This document shows, one piece after another, positions 21,722 to 30,446 of a stretch of 64,000 bases of DNA. The stretch comes from Flavobacteriaceae bacterium GSB9 (lineage in GTDB: Bacteria; Bacteroidota; Bacteroidia; Flavobacteriales; Flavobacteriaceae), in the NCBI GenBank assembly GCA_022749295.1, contig CP062007.1, positions 124,001 through 188,000 of the forward strand. Direction: 5' to 3'. The notes under the pieces are model-generated. The model was not told the origin of the DNA. It saw nothing but the letters and a program-made list of their open reading frames with translations, and did not search any database. The translations under genes and the position numbers were made by a program. How positions within the stretch are numbered: position 1 is the first letter of the stretch; the number at the start of each line of letters is the position of its first letter.

Positions 21722-22540
21722 ATGTATAATTTATTAAAAGGAAAAAGAGGAATCATTTTTGGGGCTTTAGATTCTAATTCTATCGCTTGGAAAACCGCAG
21801 AGCGCGTGCATGAAGAAGGCGGAACGTTTGTTTTGACTAATGCACCTGTTGCCATGCGCATGGGACAAATTAATGAATTGGCCGAAAAAACAGGTTCCGA
21901 GATTATTCCTGCTGATGCCACTTCTTTGGAGGATTTGGAGAATTTAATCGAAAAATCTATGGAAATTTTGGGTGGCAAAATCGATTTTGTTTTACACTCT
22001 ATCGGGATGTCCATTAACGTTAGAAAAGGAAAACACTATACCGACCAAAATTATGATTGGACACAAAAGGGTACCGATGTTTCTGCAATGTCTTTCCACA
22101 AGGTTATGCAAACGTTGTATAAAAAAGATGCGATGAACGAGTGGGGGAGCATTGTAGCCTTAACTTATATGGCAGCGCAACGCGTGTTCCCAGATTATAA
22201 CGATATGGCCGATAATAAAGCGTATTTGGAAAGTATTGCGCGTAGTTTTGGGTATTTCTTCGGAAGGGATAAAAACGTACGTGTTAATACCATTTCGCAA
22301 TCACCAACACCAACAACAGCTGGTAGTGGTGTAAAAGGCTTTGACGGTTTTATTGCTTACGCCGATAAAATGTCGCCACTAGGCAATGCAACAGCTATGG
22401 ATTGCGCCAACTATACCGTAACCCTGTTTAGCGATTTAACCAAACGCGTTACCTTACAAAATCTTTATAACGATGGTGGTTTTAGTAACATGGGGGTTAG
22501 TGATGCCGTAATGAGTACTTTTATGGGTGAGGATGAGTAA
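21722..22540 (+). CDS. fabI: Enoyl-[acyl-carrier-protein] reductase (NADH), FabI type
   Basis: FabI carries out the last reduction in each round of fatty acid elongation. The 272-residue short-chain dehydrogenase has the FabI-style nucleotide site GIIFGALDSNSIAW, the SIGMS segment, and the catalytic Tyr-x6-Lys in PDYNDMADNKAYLE. A hairpin terminator follows the gene. Confidence 0.95.
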   Translation: MYNLLKGKRGIIFGALDSNSIAWKTAERVHEEGGTFVLTNAPVAMRMGQINELAEKTGSEIIPADATSLEDLENLIEKSMEILGGKIDFVLHSIGMSINVRKGKHYTDQNYDWTQKGTDVSAMSFHKVMQTLYKKDAMNEWGSIVALTYMAAQRVFPDYNDMADNKAYLESIARSFGYFFGRDKNVRVNTISQSPTPTTAGSGVKGFDGFIAYADKMSPLGNATAMDCANYTVTLFSDLTKRVTLQNLYNDGGFSNMGVSDAVMSTFMGEDE

Positions 22541-22563
22541 AAACACTTTCAACTATATAGTTA

Positions 22564-22592
22564 AAGCCACCTTTTTAAGGTGGCTTTTTTTG
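22564..22592 (+). terminator. Terminator after fabI
   Basis: The stem arms aagccacc and ggtggctt, separated by a short T-rich and A-rich loop, are followed by a run of T. Confidence 0.8.
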
Positions 22593-22593
22593 T

Positions 22594-22601
22594 TACATTT
22601 G
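22594..22601 (+). promoter_or_regulatory. -7 promoter element TACATTTG immediately before the glycosyltransferase ATG
   Basis: This match to TAnnTTTG ends only 5 bases before the ATG at 22606. Transcription would therefore start at or next to the start codon, so the mRNA may be leaderless. No ribosome binding site is visible. Confidence 0.45.
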
Positions 22602-22605
22602 TACA

Positions 22606-23613
22606 ATGAATTTAGATTTTTCATTCATAATACCCGTGTACAATCGTCCTGATGAAATTCAGGAATTGTTGCAAAGTTTTAGTGTTTTGGAAGGCGATAC
22701 CGATTTTGAAATCGTAATTGTTGAAGATGGCTCCGAACAATCATCAAAAACTGTGGTTGAAGCCTTTTCCGAAACATTGAATATTTCCTATTTCTATAAA
22801 GAAAATTCAGGTCCAGGCGATTCCAGAAACTATGGTATGAAACGCGCCAAAGGTAATTATTTTATCATTTTGGATTCCGATTGCATTTTGCCGCCACAAT
22901 ATTTAAACGCGGTTAAAAAAAGCCTCGAAGCCGATTATGTAGATTGTTTTGGCGGGCCAGATGCAGCGCACGAGTCTTTCACCAATTTGCAGAAAGCCAT
23001 CAATTTTTCAATGACTTCGTTTATTACTACAGGAGGTATTCGCGGAAGTAAAAACAGCGTGGATAAATTCCAACCCCGAAGTTTTAACATGGGGTTATCA
23101 AAAAAAGCGTTTGAGGCTTCAAACGGCTTTGGCCGCATACATCCCGGTGAAGACCCCGATTTAACCATTAGGCTTTGGGATTTGGGCTTTAAAACCAAAC
23201 TGATTCCCGAAGCATATGTGTTTCATAAGCGCCGCATTTCATGGAGTACATTTTATAAACAAGTACACAAATTCGGACTGGTACGTCCTATTTTAAACGC
23301 TTGGCATCCATCAACCTCAAAAATCACGTATTGGTTTCCAGCTTTTTTTATTTTAGGCTTGGTATTGTCTTTGGTGCTTTTGTGGTTTCAAATAAATGGG
23401 CTATTTAAAATTTATGTCGTGTATTTTGCTTTGGCGTTTATTTTAGCCTTATTGAGTACCAGTAGTTTGGTAGTAGCCTTATTGTCGATAGCTGTTATTT
23501 TGGTGCAATTTTTGGGGTATGGTTATGGGTTTTTAAAATCGACTTGGGCGGTTGCAGTTTTAAATAAAAACCCTGAAAGGCATTTTCCTAAATTATTTTT
23601 TAAAAGAACATGA
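22606..23613 (+). CDS. Membrane-anchored family 2 glycosyltransferase
   Basis: This 335-residue protein has a GT-A domain with FSFIIPVYNRPDE at its start, VEDGS, the metal-binding DSDC, and EDPDLTIRLW as the acceptor-side motif. Two or three membrane helices follow in the last 90 residues, so it acts at the inner face of the cytoplasmic membrane. The donor and acceptor are unknown. The stop overlaps the start of the YbbR-like gene (ATGA). Confidence 0.9.
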   Translation: MNLDFSFIIPVYNRPDEIQELLQSFSVLEGDTDFEIVIVEDGSEQSSKTVVEAFSETLNISYFYKENSGPGDSRNYGMKRAKGNYFIILDSDCILPPQYLNAVKKSLEADYVDCFGGPDAAHESFTNLQKAINFSMTSFITTGGIRGSKNSVDKFQPRSFNMGLSKKAFEASNGFGRIHPGEDPDLTIRLWDLGFKTKLIPEAYVFHKRRISWSTFYKQVHKFGLVRPILNAWHPSTSKITYWFPAFFILGLVLSLVLLWFQINGLFKIYVVYFALAFILALLSTSSLVVALLSIAVILVQFLGYGYGFLKSTWAVAVLNKNPERHFPKLFFKRT

Positions 23614-24569
23614 TAAAAAAAATAAAAAAGGGTATACTATCTTCCATTAAAAGCAAGCGTATCAACGTTTTTGTGCTCTTTTTGTTATTGGCTTTTATTA
23701 TTCTAATTTTTACAAAGCTTTCAAAAGAATATACACATACGGTGTCCTTTCGAATTGAAAAGACAAATGTACCGGATAAATACGTGATTTTAAACGATTC
23801 GGTGAATCTCAATATTACCTTAAAGACCCATGGTTTTAAATGGATGAAATATGCTTTTTATCGCCCAAAGATTAAGATAGATTTCACTGAGGATGTGTAT
23901 AAGAAAGACGCTGTTTTTGAATGGACCAAAAGCAAGGCTTTTTTAGAAAACACACAGTTTGATAAAGAGGTAGATTTGCTGAATTTGTCGCCCGATACAC
24001 TAAGGTTTCGGTATGGCGTTAATTTGATAAAAAAGGTTCCTGTTAAGGTCAATACCGATATTAAGTTCAGTTTGGGGTACGATTTAGCAGGCAAAGTGGC
24101 TTCAGAACCAGATTCCATTACGGTAATAGGCCCTAATATTATAGTTTCAAAAATTAATTTTTTAGAAACTGAACCCTTAACTATGGTAGATGTTCGTACC
24201 GATGTAAACAAGACCGTTACGTTGAAATTGCCTGACGAAAAAGCCAATTTAAAATTCTCTGAAACCAAAGTTGACTTAAAAGCTAAAGTGGATAAGTTTA
24301 CCGAGGGCACTTTAAAAATTCCTATTACCATGATAAATGTGCCTCAAGAAATAACCTTAAAATACTTCCCGAAAACTGTTGGCGTGTCGTATTATGTAAG
24401 CTTAAGTGATTTTGCAAACGTTACGGCAAAAGATTTTAAAGTGGTTTGCGATTATACCAAAGCAGCACAAAACCAGTCGTTTTTAATACCAGAATTGGTT
24501 AAATGGCCAGAAACAGTCAAGAATGCCAAAGTGAATCAGAAACACATAGAATTTATAATAACAAAATAA
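23610..24569 (+). CDS. YbbR/CdaR-like domain protein
   Basis: This 319-residue protein has one N-terminal membrane helix (RINVFVLFLLLAFIILIF). An extracytoplasmic region of beta-rich YbbR-like repeats follows, with patterns such as PDSITVIGPNIIVSKINFLETEPL. In Firmicutes YbbR (CdaR) proteins regulate the diadenylate cyclase; no cyclase gene is seen here, so that role is only a possibility. It is coupled to the glycosyltransferase and to coaE by overlapping stop/start codons. Confidence 0.82.
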   Translation: MIKKIKKGILSSIKSKRINVFVLFLLLAFIILIFTKLSKEYTHTVSFRIEKTNVPDKYVILNDSVNLNITLKTHGFKWMKYAFYRPKIKIDFTEDVYKKDAVFEWTKSKAFLENTQFDKEVDLLNLSPDTLRFRYGVNLIKKVPVKVNTDIKFSLGYDLAGKVASEPDSITVIGPNIIVSKINFLETEPLTMVDVRTDVNKTVTLKLPDEKANLKFSETKVDLKAKVDKFTEGTLKIPITMINVPQEITLKYFPKTVGVSYYVSLSDFANVTAKDFKVVCDYTKAAQNQSFLIPELVKWPETVKNAKVNQKHIEFIITK

Positions 24570-25150
24570 TGATAGTAGGGCTTACAGGAGGTATTGGTAG
24601 CGGAAAAACAACCGTAGCAAAACAATTTGAACAATTGGGTGTTCCGGTTTACATAGCCGATGAAGAGGCCAAAAAACTAATGAACTGTTCACCGGTTATT
24701 AAACGCGAACTTACGCACCTTTTTGGCAAAGACGCTTATAGAAATGGCGAGCTCAACAGGCCTTTTATTGCCAATATTATTTTCAACGATAAGTCTTTTT
24801 TAGAAAAAATGAACGCCATTGTACACCCACGTGTGGCCAAACATTTTAATAAGTGGATCTTTAAACAAGATGCCCCTTATGTGATAAAAGAAGTAGCTAT
24901 TTTATTTGAAAATGGTGGCGATAAAGCATGCGATCTCGTTATTACGGTAGTAGCACCAAAAGCGGTAAGAATAAAGCGTTTATTGGATCGGGATGATACT
25001 TCAAAAGAAAAAATTGAGGCCATTATGAAGAATCAATGGACCGATGAAGAAAAAACCAAACGCTCTAATTTTGTTATCAATAATGTAAATTTAGACGATA
25101 CTAAAGCTCAGGTATTGCGCATTCACCAAGAAATTCTTAAAAATTCTTAA
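24569..25150 (+). CDS. coaE: Dephospho-CoA kinase
   Basis: CoaE phosphorylates dephospho-CoA, the last step of CoA synthesis. The 194-residue protein begins MIVGLTGGIGSGKTT with the P-loop. The ATG shares an A with the stop of the preceding gene (TAATG), which I prefer to an upstream start at 24503. It also contains YIADEEAKKL and HPRVAKHF, typical of the family. Confidence 0.95.
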   Translation: MIVGLTGGIGSGKTTVAKQFEQLGVPVYIADEEAKKLMNCSPVIKRELTHLFGKDAYRNGELNRPFIANIIFNDKSFLEKMNAIVHPRVAKHFNKWIFKQDAPYVIKEVAILFENGGDKACDLVITVVAPKAVRIKRLLDRDDTSKEKIEAIMKNQWTDEEKTKRSNFVINNVNLDDTKAQVLRIHQEILKNS

Positions 25151-25215
25151 ATTTTAACATTTTTGTTAACATTAGGTTAAAACCTCAGTTTTCTAAATGT
25201 TAAAATGTTAAATTT
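25149..25215. promoter_or_regulatory. Inverted repeat before the sensor kinase gene
   Basis: The sequence aaattttaacattt at 25149-25162 and its near complement aaatgttaaaatg at 25195-25207 can pair. Further ttaac and gttaa words lie between. It could be a coaE terminator, an operator for autoregulation of the two-component operon, or a leader hairpin. Confidence 0.35.
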
Positions 25216-25217
25216 GA

Positions 25218-26789
25218 ATGATGAGCAAAAAATTATTTGTCCTGCTGATAATATTAATGAGTTTATCGCTCATCGGTATTATTGCTATTCAGGCTTATTA
25301 CATAAACGACTCGGTACAGAACGAAAAAGAGCGTTTTAAATCTAATGTGGTTGCGGTACTTAATAACGTATCTAACACCATTGAGGAAAATGAGTTCGAG
25401 AAGTACTTTTCTGAATATTTAAGACTGGATAAAGAAAAAAAGACTGATGAAGATGCTATTTCGCAGTTGCTTATTTATCAAAAAAATAATAGCACTAAAG
25501 AAACACTAATTTACAAAAGTAATATACTAGAAGAAAGCTATAAACTTTCTTCTTCGCTCTTTGACATTGGTTTAGATAGCCTTGATATAAAAAATATTAT
25601 TGGGAGTTCCACTACCGAGATTTATAAAGATTTAGGTTCTTCTGATAGAGACTTGAAAAGTCCCATAACAAGTATAGCAAGAAAGGGAGCCTTTGAAGAG
25701 GCTCAAAAGTTGAGTTTTGAAAAGGATTTTAAAGCCCTTTTTAAAACCAGACCAATTTATAAAAGGGTTTCTAAGGAAGAGATAGAAAACTTGCTTTCCG
25801 AAAGGCTAAAAAAATATGGTATCAACATAGATTTCGAATTTGCTATATACGGTAACGATTTGGCTACCAAAGTAAAAAGCGAAAATTTTGAGAACTTGGC
25901 TAATTCTACCTTTGGCGTACCTATTTTTTATGATGAAAACAACCGAAGCCTTTACAGGCTATTGGTTAACTTTCCTGATGACCGGAAATTTATATTTTCA
26001 TCAATCATCGGGATGATTTTATTATCGGTGGTCTTTACTTCAATTATTATTTTAGCCTATGGCAGTGCTTTGATGCAGTTGGTAAAACAGCGAAAAATTT
26101 CAGAAATTAAAACCGATTTCATCAACAACATGACGCACGAGTTTAAAACGCCCATAGCAACGATAAACTTAGCGTTAGATGCAATTAGGAATCCAAAGGT
26201 TATTGAAGATAAAGATAAAGTGATGCGCTACCTCTCCATGATAAAGGAAGAAAACAAACGCATGCATGCCCAGGTTGAAAACGTGTTGAGAATATCTAAA
26301 CTAGAAAAAAACGAACTAAACATAAGTAAAGATAGAGTAGATTTACATGAGCTCATCGAAGATGCCATTACCCATGTAGAACTTATTGTTGAAGACCGTC
26401 AAGGCTATATAAAAACCTTCTTGGATGCCGAGCAGTCTTCGGTTTTGGCCAACGAAACACACTTTACCAATGTTATAGTTAATATGCTGGATAATGCCAT
26501 TAAGTATTCTCCAGATGCACCAAAAATTGAGGTCTATACCGAAAATGTTGGCAACAACATTATTCTAAAGGTTAAAGACCACGGTAGCGGTATGAGTAAG
26601 GCTGCTGCCAAACGTGTGTTCGAAAAATTTTACAGAGAGCACACCGGAAATATCCACAATGTTAAAGGCCACGGTTTAGGCTTGGCTTATGTTAAGCGTA
26701 TTGTGGAAGACCACCAAGGTCACGTATCAGTAGAAAGTGAAAAAGACAAAGGAAGCACATTTATAATCAAGCTTCCGCTAATATCGTAA
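25218..26789 (+). CDS. Sensor histidine kinase (RprX-like)
   Basis: This 523-residue membrane kinase has an N-terminal helix (residues about 5-27), a sensor region of roughly 230 residues, and a second helix (ILLSVVFTSIIILAYGSAL). The HisKA domain follows with His307 in NNMTHEFKTPIA, then an ATPase domain with NMLDNAIKYS, DHGSGMS and GHGLGLAYV. The signal sensed is unknown. It is paired with the response regulator 3 bases downstream, and the pair resembles RprX/RprY of Bacteroidota. Confidence 0.92.
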   Translation: MMSKKLFVLLIILMSLSLIGIIAIQAYYINDSVQNEKERFKSNVVAVLNNVSNTIEENEFEKYFSEYLRLDKEKKTDEDAISQLLIYQKNNSTKETLIYKSNILEESYKLSSSLFDIGLDSLDIKNIIGSSTTEIYKDLGSSDRDLKSPITSIARKGAFEEAQKLSFEKDFKALFKTRPIYKRVSKEEIENLLSERLKKYGINIDFEFAIYGNDLATKVKSENFENLANSTFGVPIFYDENNRSLYRLLVNFPDDRKFIFSSIIGMILLSVVFTSIIILAYGSALMQLVKQRKISEIKTDFINNMTHEFKTPIATINLALDAIRNPKVIEDKDKVMRYLSMIKEENKRMHAQVENVLRISKLEKNELNISKDRVDLHELIEDAITHVELIVEDRQGYIKTFLDAEQSSVLANETHFTNVIVNMLDNAIKYSPDAPKIEVYTENVGNNIILKVKDHGSGMSKAAAKRVFEKFYREHTGNIHNVKGHGLGLAYVKRIVEDHQGHVSVESEKDKGSTFIIKLPLIS

Positions 26790-26792
26790 ACT

Positions 26793-27497
26793 ATGGAAGA
26801 TCCAAAAAAAAGAATATTATTGGTTGAGGACGATCCCAACTTCGGTACCGTACTTAAAGATTATTTAATGATGAACGATTACGAAGTTACCCATGCCAAA
26901 AATGGTATGGAAGGCTTTGAAAAGTTCAAGAAAGATGATTTCGATTTATGCATCCTCGATGTGATGATGCCGTACAAAGATGGCTTTACCTTAGCTAAGG
27001 AAATTCGAGAAAAAAATAACGACGTTCCTATTATATTTTTAACCGCTAAAACGATGAAAGAAGATGTTTTGAAAGGGTATAAAGTAGGGGCAGATGATTA
27101 TTTAAATAAACCTTTTGATAGTGAAGTTCTATTAATGAAAATTAAGGCCATTATTCAAAGAAAAGCAACCGAAACCATTTCGGACAGCAAACAGTTTGAA
27201 TTTAAAATTGGAAAATTCGATTTAAATTCCAAACTTCGTTTCTTACGCTTTGATGGGGGAGAACCTGTAAAACTATCGCCAAAGGAAAATGAACTGTTGC
27301 GTTTGTTGGCATTGCACGAAAACGACTTGATGCCCCGCGAATTGGCATTAACCAAAATTTGGCGCGACGACAACTATTTTACCTCGCGTAGTATGGACGT
27401 ATATATCGCCAAATTGCGTAAATACCTAAAGCCAGACCCAAAGGTTGAAATTCTAAACATTCACGGTGAAGGCTTTAGATTGGTGGTTAATGAGTAA
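26793..27497 (+). CDS. OmpR-family response regulator (RprY-like)
   Basis: The 234-residue protein has a receiver domain with the acidic pair in VEDDP, the phosphorylated Asp56 in CILDVMMP and the lysine in LTAKTMK. A C-terminal winged helix follows, with SRSMDVYIAKLRKYL. It is the cognate regulator of the upstream kinase. A strong terminator follows. Confidence 0.94.
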   Translation: MEDPKKRILLVEDDPNFGTVLKDYLMMNDYEVTHAKNGMEGFEKFKKDDFDLCILDVMMPYKDGFTLAKEIREKNNDVPIIFLTAKTMKEDVLKGYKVGADDYLNKPFDSEVLLMKIKAIIQRKATETISDSKQFEFKIGKFDLNSKLRFLRFDGGEPVKLSPKENELLRLLALHENDLMPRELALTKIWRDDNYFTSRSMDVYIAKLRKYLKPDPKVEILNIHGEGFRLVVNE

Positions 27498-27518
27498 AAT
27501 TATATTGTTTTAAATATT

Positions 27519-27549
27519 AAAAATCCAGCTTTTGGCTGGATTTTTTTTG
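27519..27549 (+). terminator. Terminator of the two-component operon
   Basis: The perfect stem aaatccagc/gctggattt with a TTTT loop is followed by a run of T. Confidence 0.9.
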
Positions 27550-27571
27550 TTTTATAATTAATTTTTGGCGT

Positions 27572-27716
27572 TTCGTTTAACGTCAAGCTAAAATGAGTAT
27601 GCCTGCCAGCCGACAAGGCAGGCGCCCCGTTTACTCTAGAAGTGCTGAAATTTCTGTTTCGCTTTATCATACCAGAGAGCTCAGTTCGCATATTCATTTT
27701 AGCACTTGTTATAGTT
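27572..27716. repeat. Palindromic intergenic element next to the PHP metallohydrolase
   Basis: The arms gctaaaatgagtatgc (27587-27602) and gcatattcattttagc (27688-27703) are complementary at 15 of 16 positions. A GC-rich hairpin gcctgccagccgacaaggcaggc lies at 27601-27623, just inside and overlapping the end of the left arm. The 11-mer ttcgtttaacg at 27572-27582 recurs inverted at 29481-29491, on the other side of the neighbouring gene. It encodes nothing convincing and looks like a small non-autonomous element or a remnant. Confidence 0.6.
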
Positions 27717-27724
27717 ATAGTCAT

Positions 27725-29410
27725 TTATTCTTTACCTTTAATCAACCCTCGAAAGAATTGCTCTGCATAGTCCAAATCTTCAATAAGTGTTTCTTTGCTG
27801 CTCAGTAAAACATCCTCTGTAACCCCGTGCCAAGGATTCATGATCTTTTCAGCCAGAAACTCAAGATTCTGAGGTTCCAGCATTCTTTTTAGGTCAAGAA
27901 TACGTTGTAACCAACTACTTGCAGTTGCTGAGGTTTCGGGATTTTGTTGGCCCATAATATCCAGGTAAATTGGGGCTGAATGAAAGTTAGTGGTAGCTTT
28001 TAGAATATCCAGATGAGCGGGAAAAGGATATAAATTTTCTTGAATCTTATCACCATATCCACGCAGGGCCAACCAACCTGAGGTTTTAACAGTATGCAAG
28101 AACTCGAAACTCAATGAGTCAGAAGTACTTACCCGTGAAATTTTTTTTATTACTCGACCATTTTCAATAATTTCAATAAAGTTCAGATTGTCAGCTGTAG
28201 TATCAAATTTCACCCATCCTGAGACGGATATGCTATCGCCAACTTTCAACTCAAGATCACTACCCATTTCTTGTCCATTCACTTGAAAATCCAAGACAGG
28301 TCCGGTGGTGACAAAAGTCCTACCCTTTTCAATGCCTTTTAGCCAGTTTTCGAATGTGAAGTCTCCATCCACTTTTGTATAAAAACGTTCATGACCGGGG
28401 ATTGACTGATCAGCACAAGGATAATCTGTACCCGCAGTTGGGGTCACCTTAAACCCGAGGTTGAGGACGTCATACCAACTACGGTAATCGCTTCGATTGA
28501 ATTGCAGTACCTCGATAAAGTGCATCAGGTCATGCGGAAGTACGATGGCCATACCAACCTGGGGAGAGGGACCGGCCGCTTCATCACTCCATGCGTGAGC
28601 AAATCCATTGAGACCTCCATACTCTAAGGATTCTTCCCAAATCAACCGATAGACCATGTACTTCTCTAAATTGAATAGAGCCTTTTCTGCACCTAATGAA
28701 ATCGTATGACCTAAAATGTGAGTTCTAGGGTTTTCCTGACCACCTGCCAAAAGGTATCCATTTTCTTCATAAATGCTTTCCGATCCAAAGGCATATTGTT
28801 CAGCCATTTTAAAATTCTTGACTTTTCCTGACTGCAATAGATTTCCTATATGTATATCCTCTGCCTGCATTATTTTGGAAATGTGAGGGTTCATTTCAGC
28901 AATAGGGCGCGGTATATGCAAATGGTCATCAGCACTGTACCAGTTTCGATTACGCATATTTGTCCATCGCGATAACTGGATAGTATGGGTAGTGTTTGAA
29001 TCTGGAATAAGTTTCACCGTATCTATCGATGCAATGAACTCTGAACCTTTGAAGGCCATGATATAAACAGTCTCCGGTAATTGGGTAATGGAGGAAGATC
29101 CATCAGAATAGAACTGAAATGAGTTGAAATAAGGATTAGCAATTTCTTTGTTGAACAACTTTAATATAGATTCAATATCAGTTAACTGGGCTCCTTTATC
29201 GCTCATGTCGCAATCACCACCCGCAATCAACGCATCTTCTGCAATGTAGAAATTATTTTCATTGTCTTTAATCTGAACCCTGGCGGCTGTTTCTGTCCCC
29301 GTATCATCCAGAATCCTTAGACTCAGTCTTCCATTTTGCGCTTGAAGGGATATGCAACATAATTGGAATACTACACACGAGACTAGTTTTGATAATTGGA
29401 TGGTATTCAT
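27725..29410 (-). CDS. CehA/McbA-like PHP-domain metallohydrolase, exported
   Basis: This 561-residue protein has a Sec signal (to SLQAQ). Its core matches CehA/McbA-type metallohydrolases, with NWYSADDHLHIPRP (metal ligands HxH), several histidines in ENPRTHILGHTISLG, NGFAHAWSDEA, LPHD and GTDYPC, and RTFVTTGPVLDF. Family members hydrolyse phosphoesters or carbamates; the natural substrate here is unknown. The gene is visibly more GC-rich and less AT-biased in codon use than its neighbours. It sits between inverted copies of an 11-base word beside a palindromic element, which suggests acquisition. Confidence 0.8.
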   Translation of the reverse strand: MNTIQLSKLVSCVVFQLCCISLQAQNGRLSLRILDDTGTETAARVQIKDNENNFYIAEDALIAGGDCDMSDKGAQLTDIESILKLFNKEIANPYFNSFQFYSDGSSSITQLPETVYIMAFKGSEFIASIDTVKLIPDSNTTHTIQLSRWTNMRNRNWYSADDHLHIPRPIAEMNPHISKIMQAEDIHIGNLLQSGKVKNFKMAEQYAFGSESIYEENGYLLAGGQENPRTHILGHTISLGAEKALFNLEKYMVYRLIWEESLEYGGLNGFAHAWSDEAAGPSPQVGMAIVLPHDLMHFIEVLQFNRSDYRSWYDVLNLGFKVTPTAGTDYPCADQSIPGHERFYTKVDGDFTFENWLKGIEKGRTFVTTGPVLDFQVNGQEMGSDLELKVGDSISVSGWVKFDTTADNLNFIEIIENGRVIKKISRVSTSDSLSFEFLHTVKTSGWLALRGYGDKIQENLYPFPAHLDILKATTNFHSAPIYLDIMGQQNPETSATASSWLQRILDLKRMLEPQNLEFLAEKIMNPWHGVTEDVLLSSKETLIEDLDYAEQFFRGLIKGKE

Positions 29411-29582
29411 ATTAAATGGTGCAAGGGAAATATTGACTATAACTTTAAGAATATGAGTCGTTTTAATGACTTATATCCGTCGTTAAACGAAGGTAGTTGA
29501 AATCTTTTACAAAGTCAAGTCATTAAACTCAAAGTAAATCGTTATTTTCGTTAACAACACAGTTTTTTAAAATTCTTTATTT

Positions 29583-30335
29583 ATGAAACAATTCACTTGC
29601 TTCAACAACAGTCGTTTAATTGGCTTTAGCTTAGTTGTCTTTTTATTTTTCAATATGTTGTTACATGCCCAAGACAAGGTGAAAATCGCTTGTATAGGTA
29701 ATAGCATTACTCAGGGGTCTCATTTGGCTAATCCAGCTGAAGATTGTTACCCGTCGCAATTAAGAAACCTTCTTGTTAAAACTTATGGCGACACTTGTGT
29801 AGTAAATAACTACGGCTTGTCTGGACGGAATATGTTAAAGAATGCACCAAAACCTATTTGGAAAGAACCAAAATTTAGTGAAGCCTTAAAATGGGCACCC
29901 GATATATGTTTTATTTTGTTGGGAACCAACGATAGCCCGCCTGATTTATGGTCGAAAATAGGACATGAATTTTTAGGTGATTACCTATCTATGATTGATA
30001 CCTTAAAATCAAAAAACCCAAATATGAAATTTATTATTGGCTCGCCACCACCAATCTGGAAAGGGCACCGATATGGTGGCGATACTTGGGGAAAGAAACA
30101 TAATGATAGCATTATGGTAAACAGTATCATTCCAAAAATTGAAACGGTTTCTAAAAAAAGGGATGCTATTTTAATAGATTTTCATACGCCATTTATTGAT
30201 CATATTGAGCTTTTTCCAGACTACCTGCACCCCAATCCGGAAGGGGCCAATAAAATGGCTAAACTAATATTTGAGGTTCTCGAAAAGAAAAACATGGTTC
30301 AAGAAGTTCAGAAATTGGAAGCGGCTCAGGATTAG
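29583..30335 (+). CDS. SGNH/GDSL-family hydrolase, exported
   Basis: The 250-residue protein has a signal peptide ending LLHAQ and then the SGNH blocks: CIGNSITQGS (nucleophile Ser), NYGLSGRNM (Gly), LLGTNDSPP (Asn), and DYLHPNPEG with the Asp-x-x-His pair. It would be a periplasmic or surface esterase, often acting on acetylated carbohydrates, but the substrate cannot be told. It stands alone, divergent from the PHP gene. Confidence 0.88.
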   Translation: MKQFTCFNNSRLIGFSLVVFLFFNMLLHAQDKVKIACIGNSITQGSHLANPAEDCYPSQLRNLLVKTYGDTCVVNNYGLSGRNMLKNAPKPIWKEPKFSEALKWAPDICFILLGTNDSPPDLWSKIGHEFLGDYLSMIDTLKSKNPNMKFIIGSPPPIWKGHRYGGDTWGKKHNDSIMVNSIIPKIETVSKKRDAILIDFHTPFIDHIELFPDYLHPNPEGANKMAKLIFEVLEKKNMVQEVQKLEAAQD

Positions 30336-30360
30336 TGAATAAAAATTTTTGCAATTATTT

Positions 30361-30402
30361 GTCATTCTTAATGAGATGCAAAACAAGTTCAGCATGACAA
30401 AA
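30361..30402. repeat. Degenerate copy of the tgtcatgctgaacttgtttcagcatctc repeat
   Basis: The stretch gagatgcaaaacaagttcagcatgaca is the reverse orientation, slightly altered, of the repeat found around 58.2-61.3 kb. It lies between two converging genes. Confidence 0.6.
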
Positions 30403-30446
30403 AGGAAATTTTATTACAGTAAATTCTATTTCTAAAAGGTTTTCAA

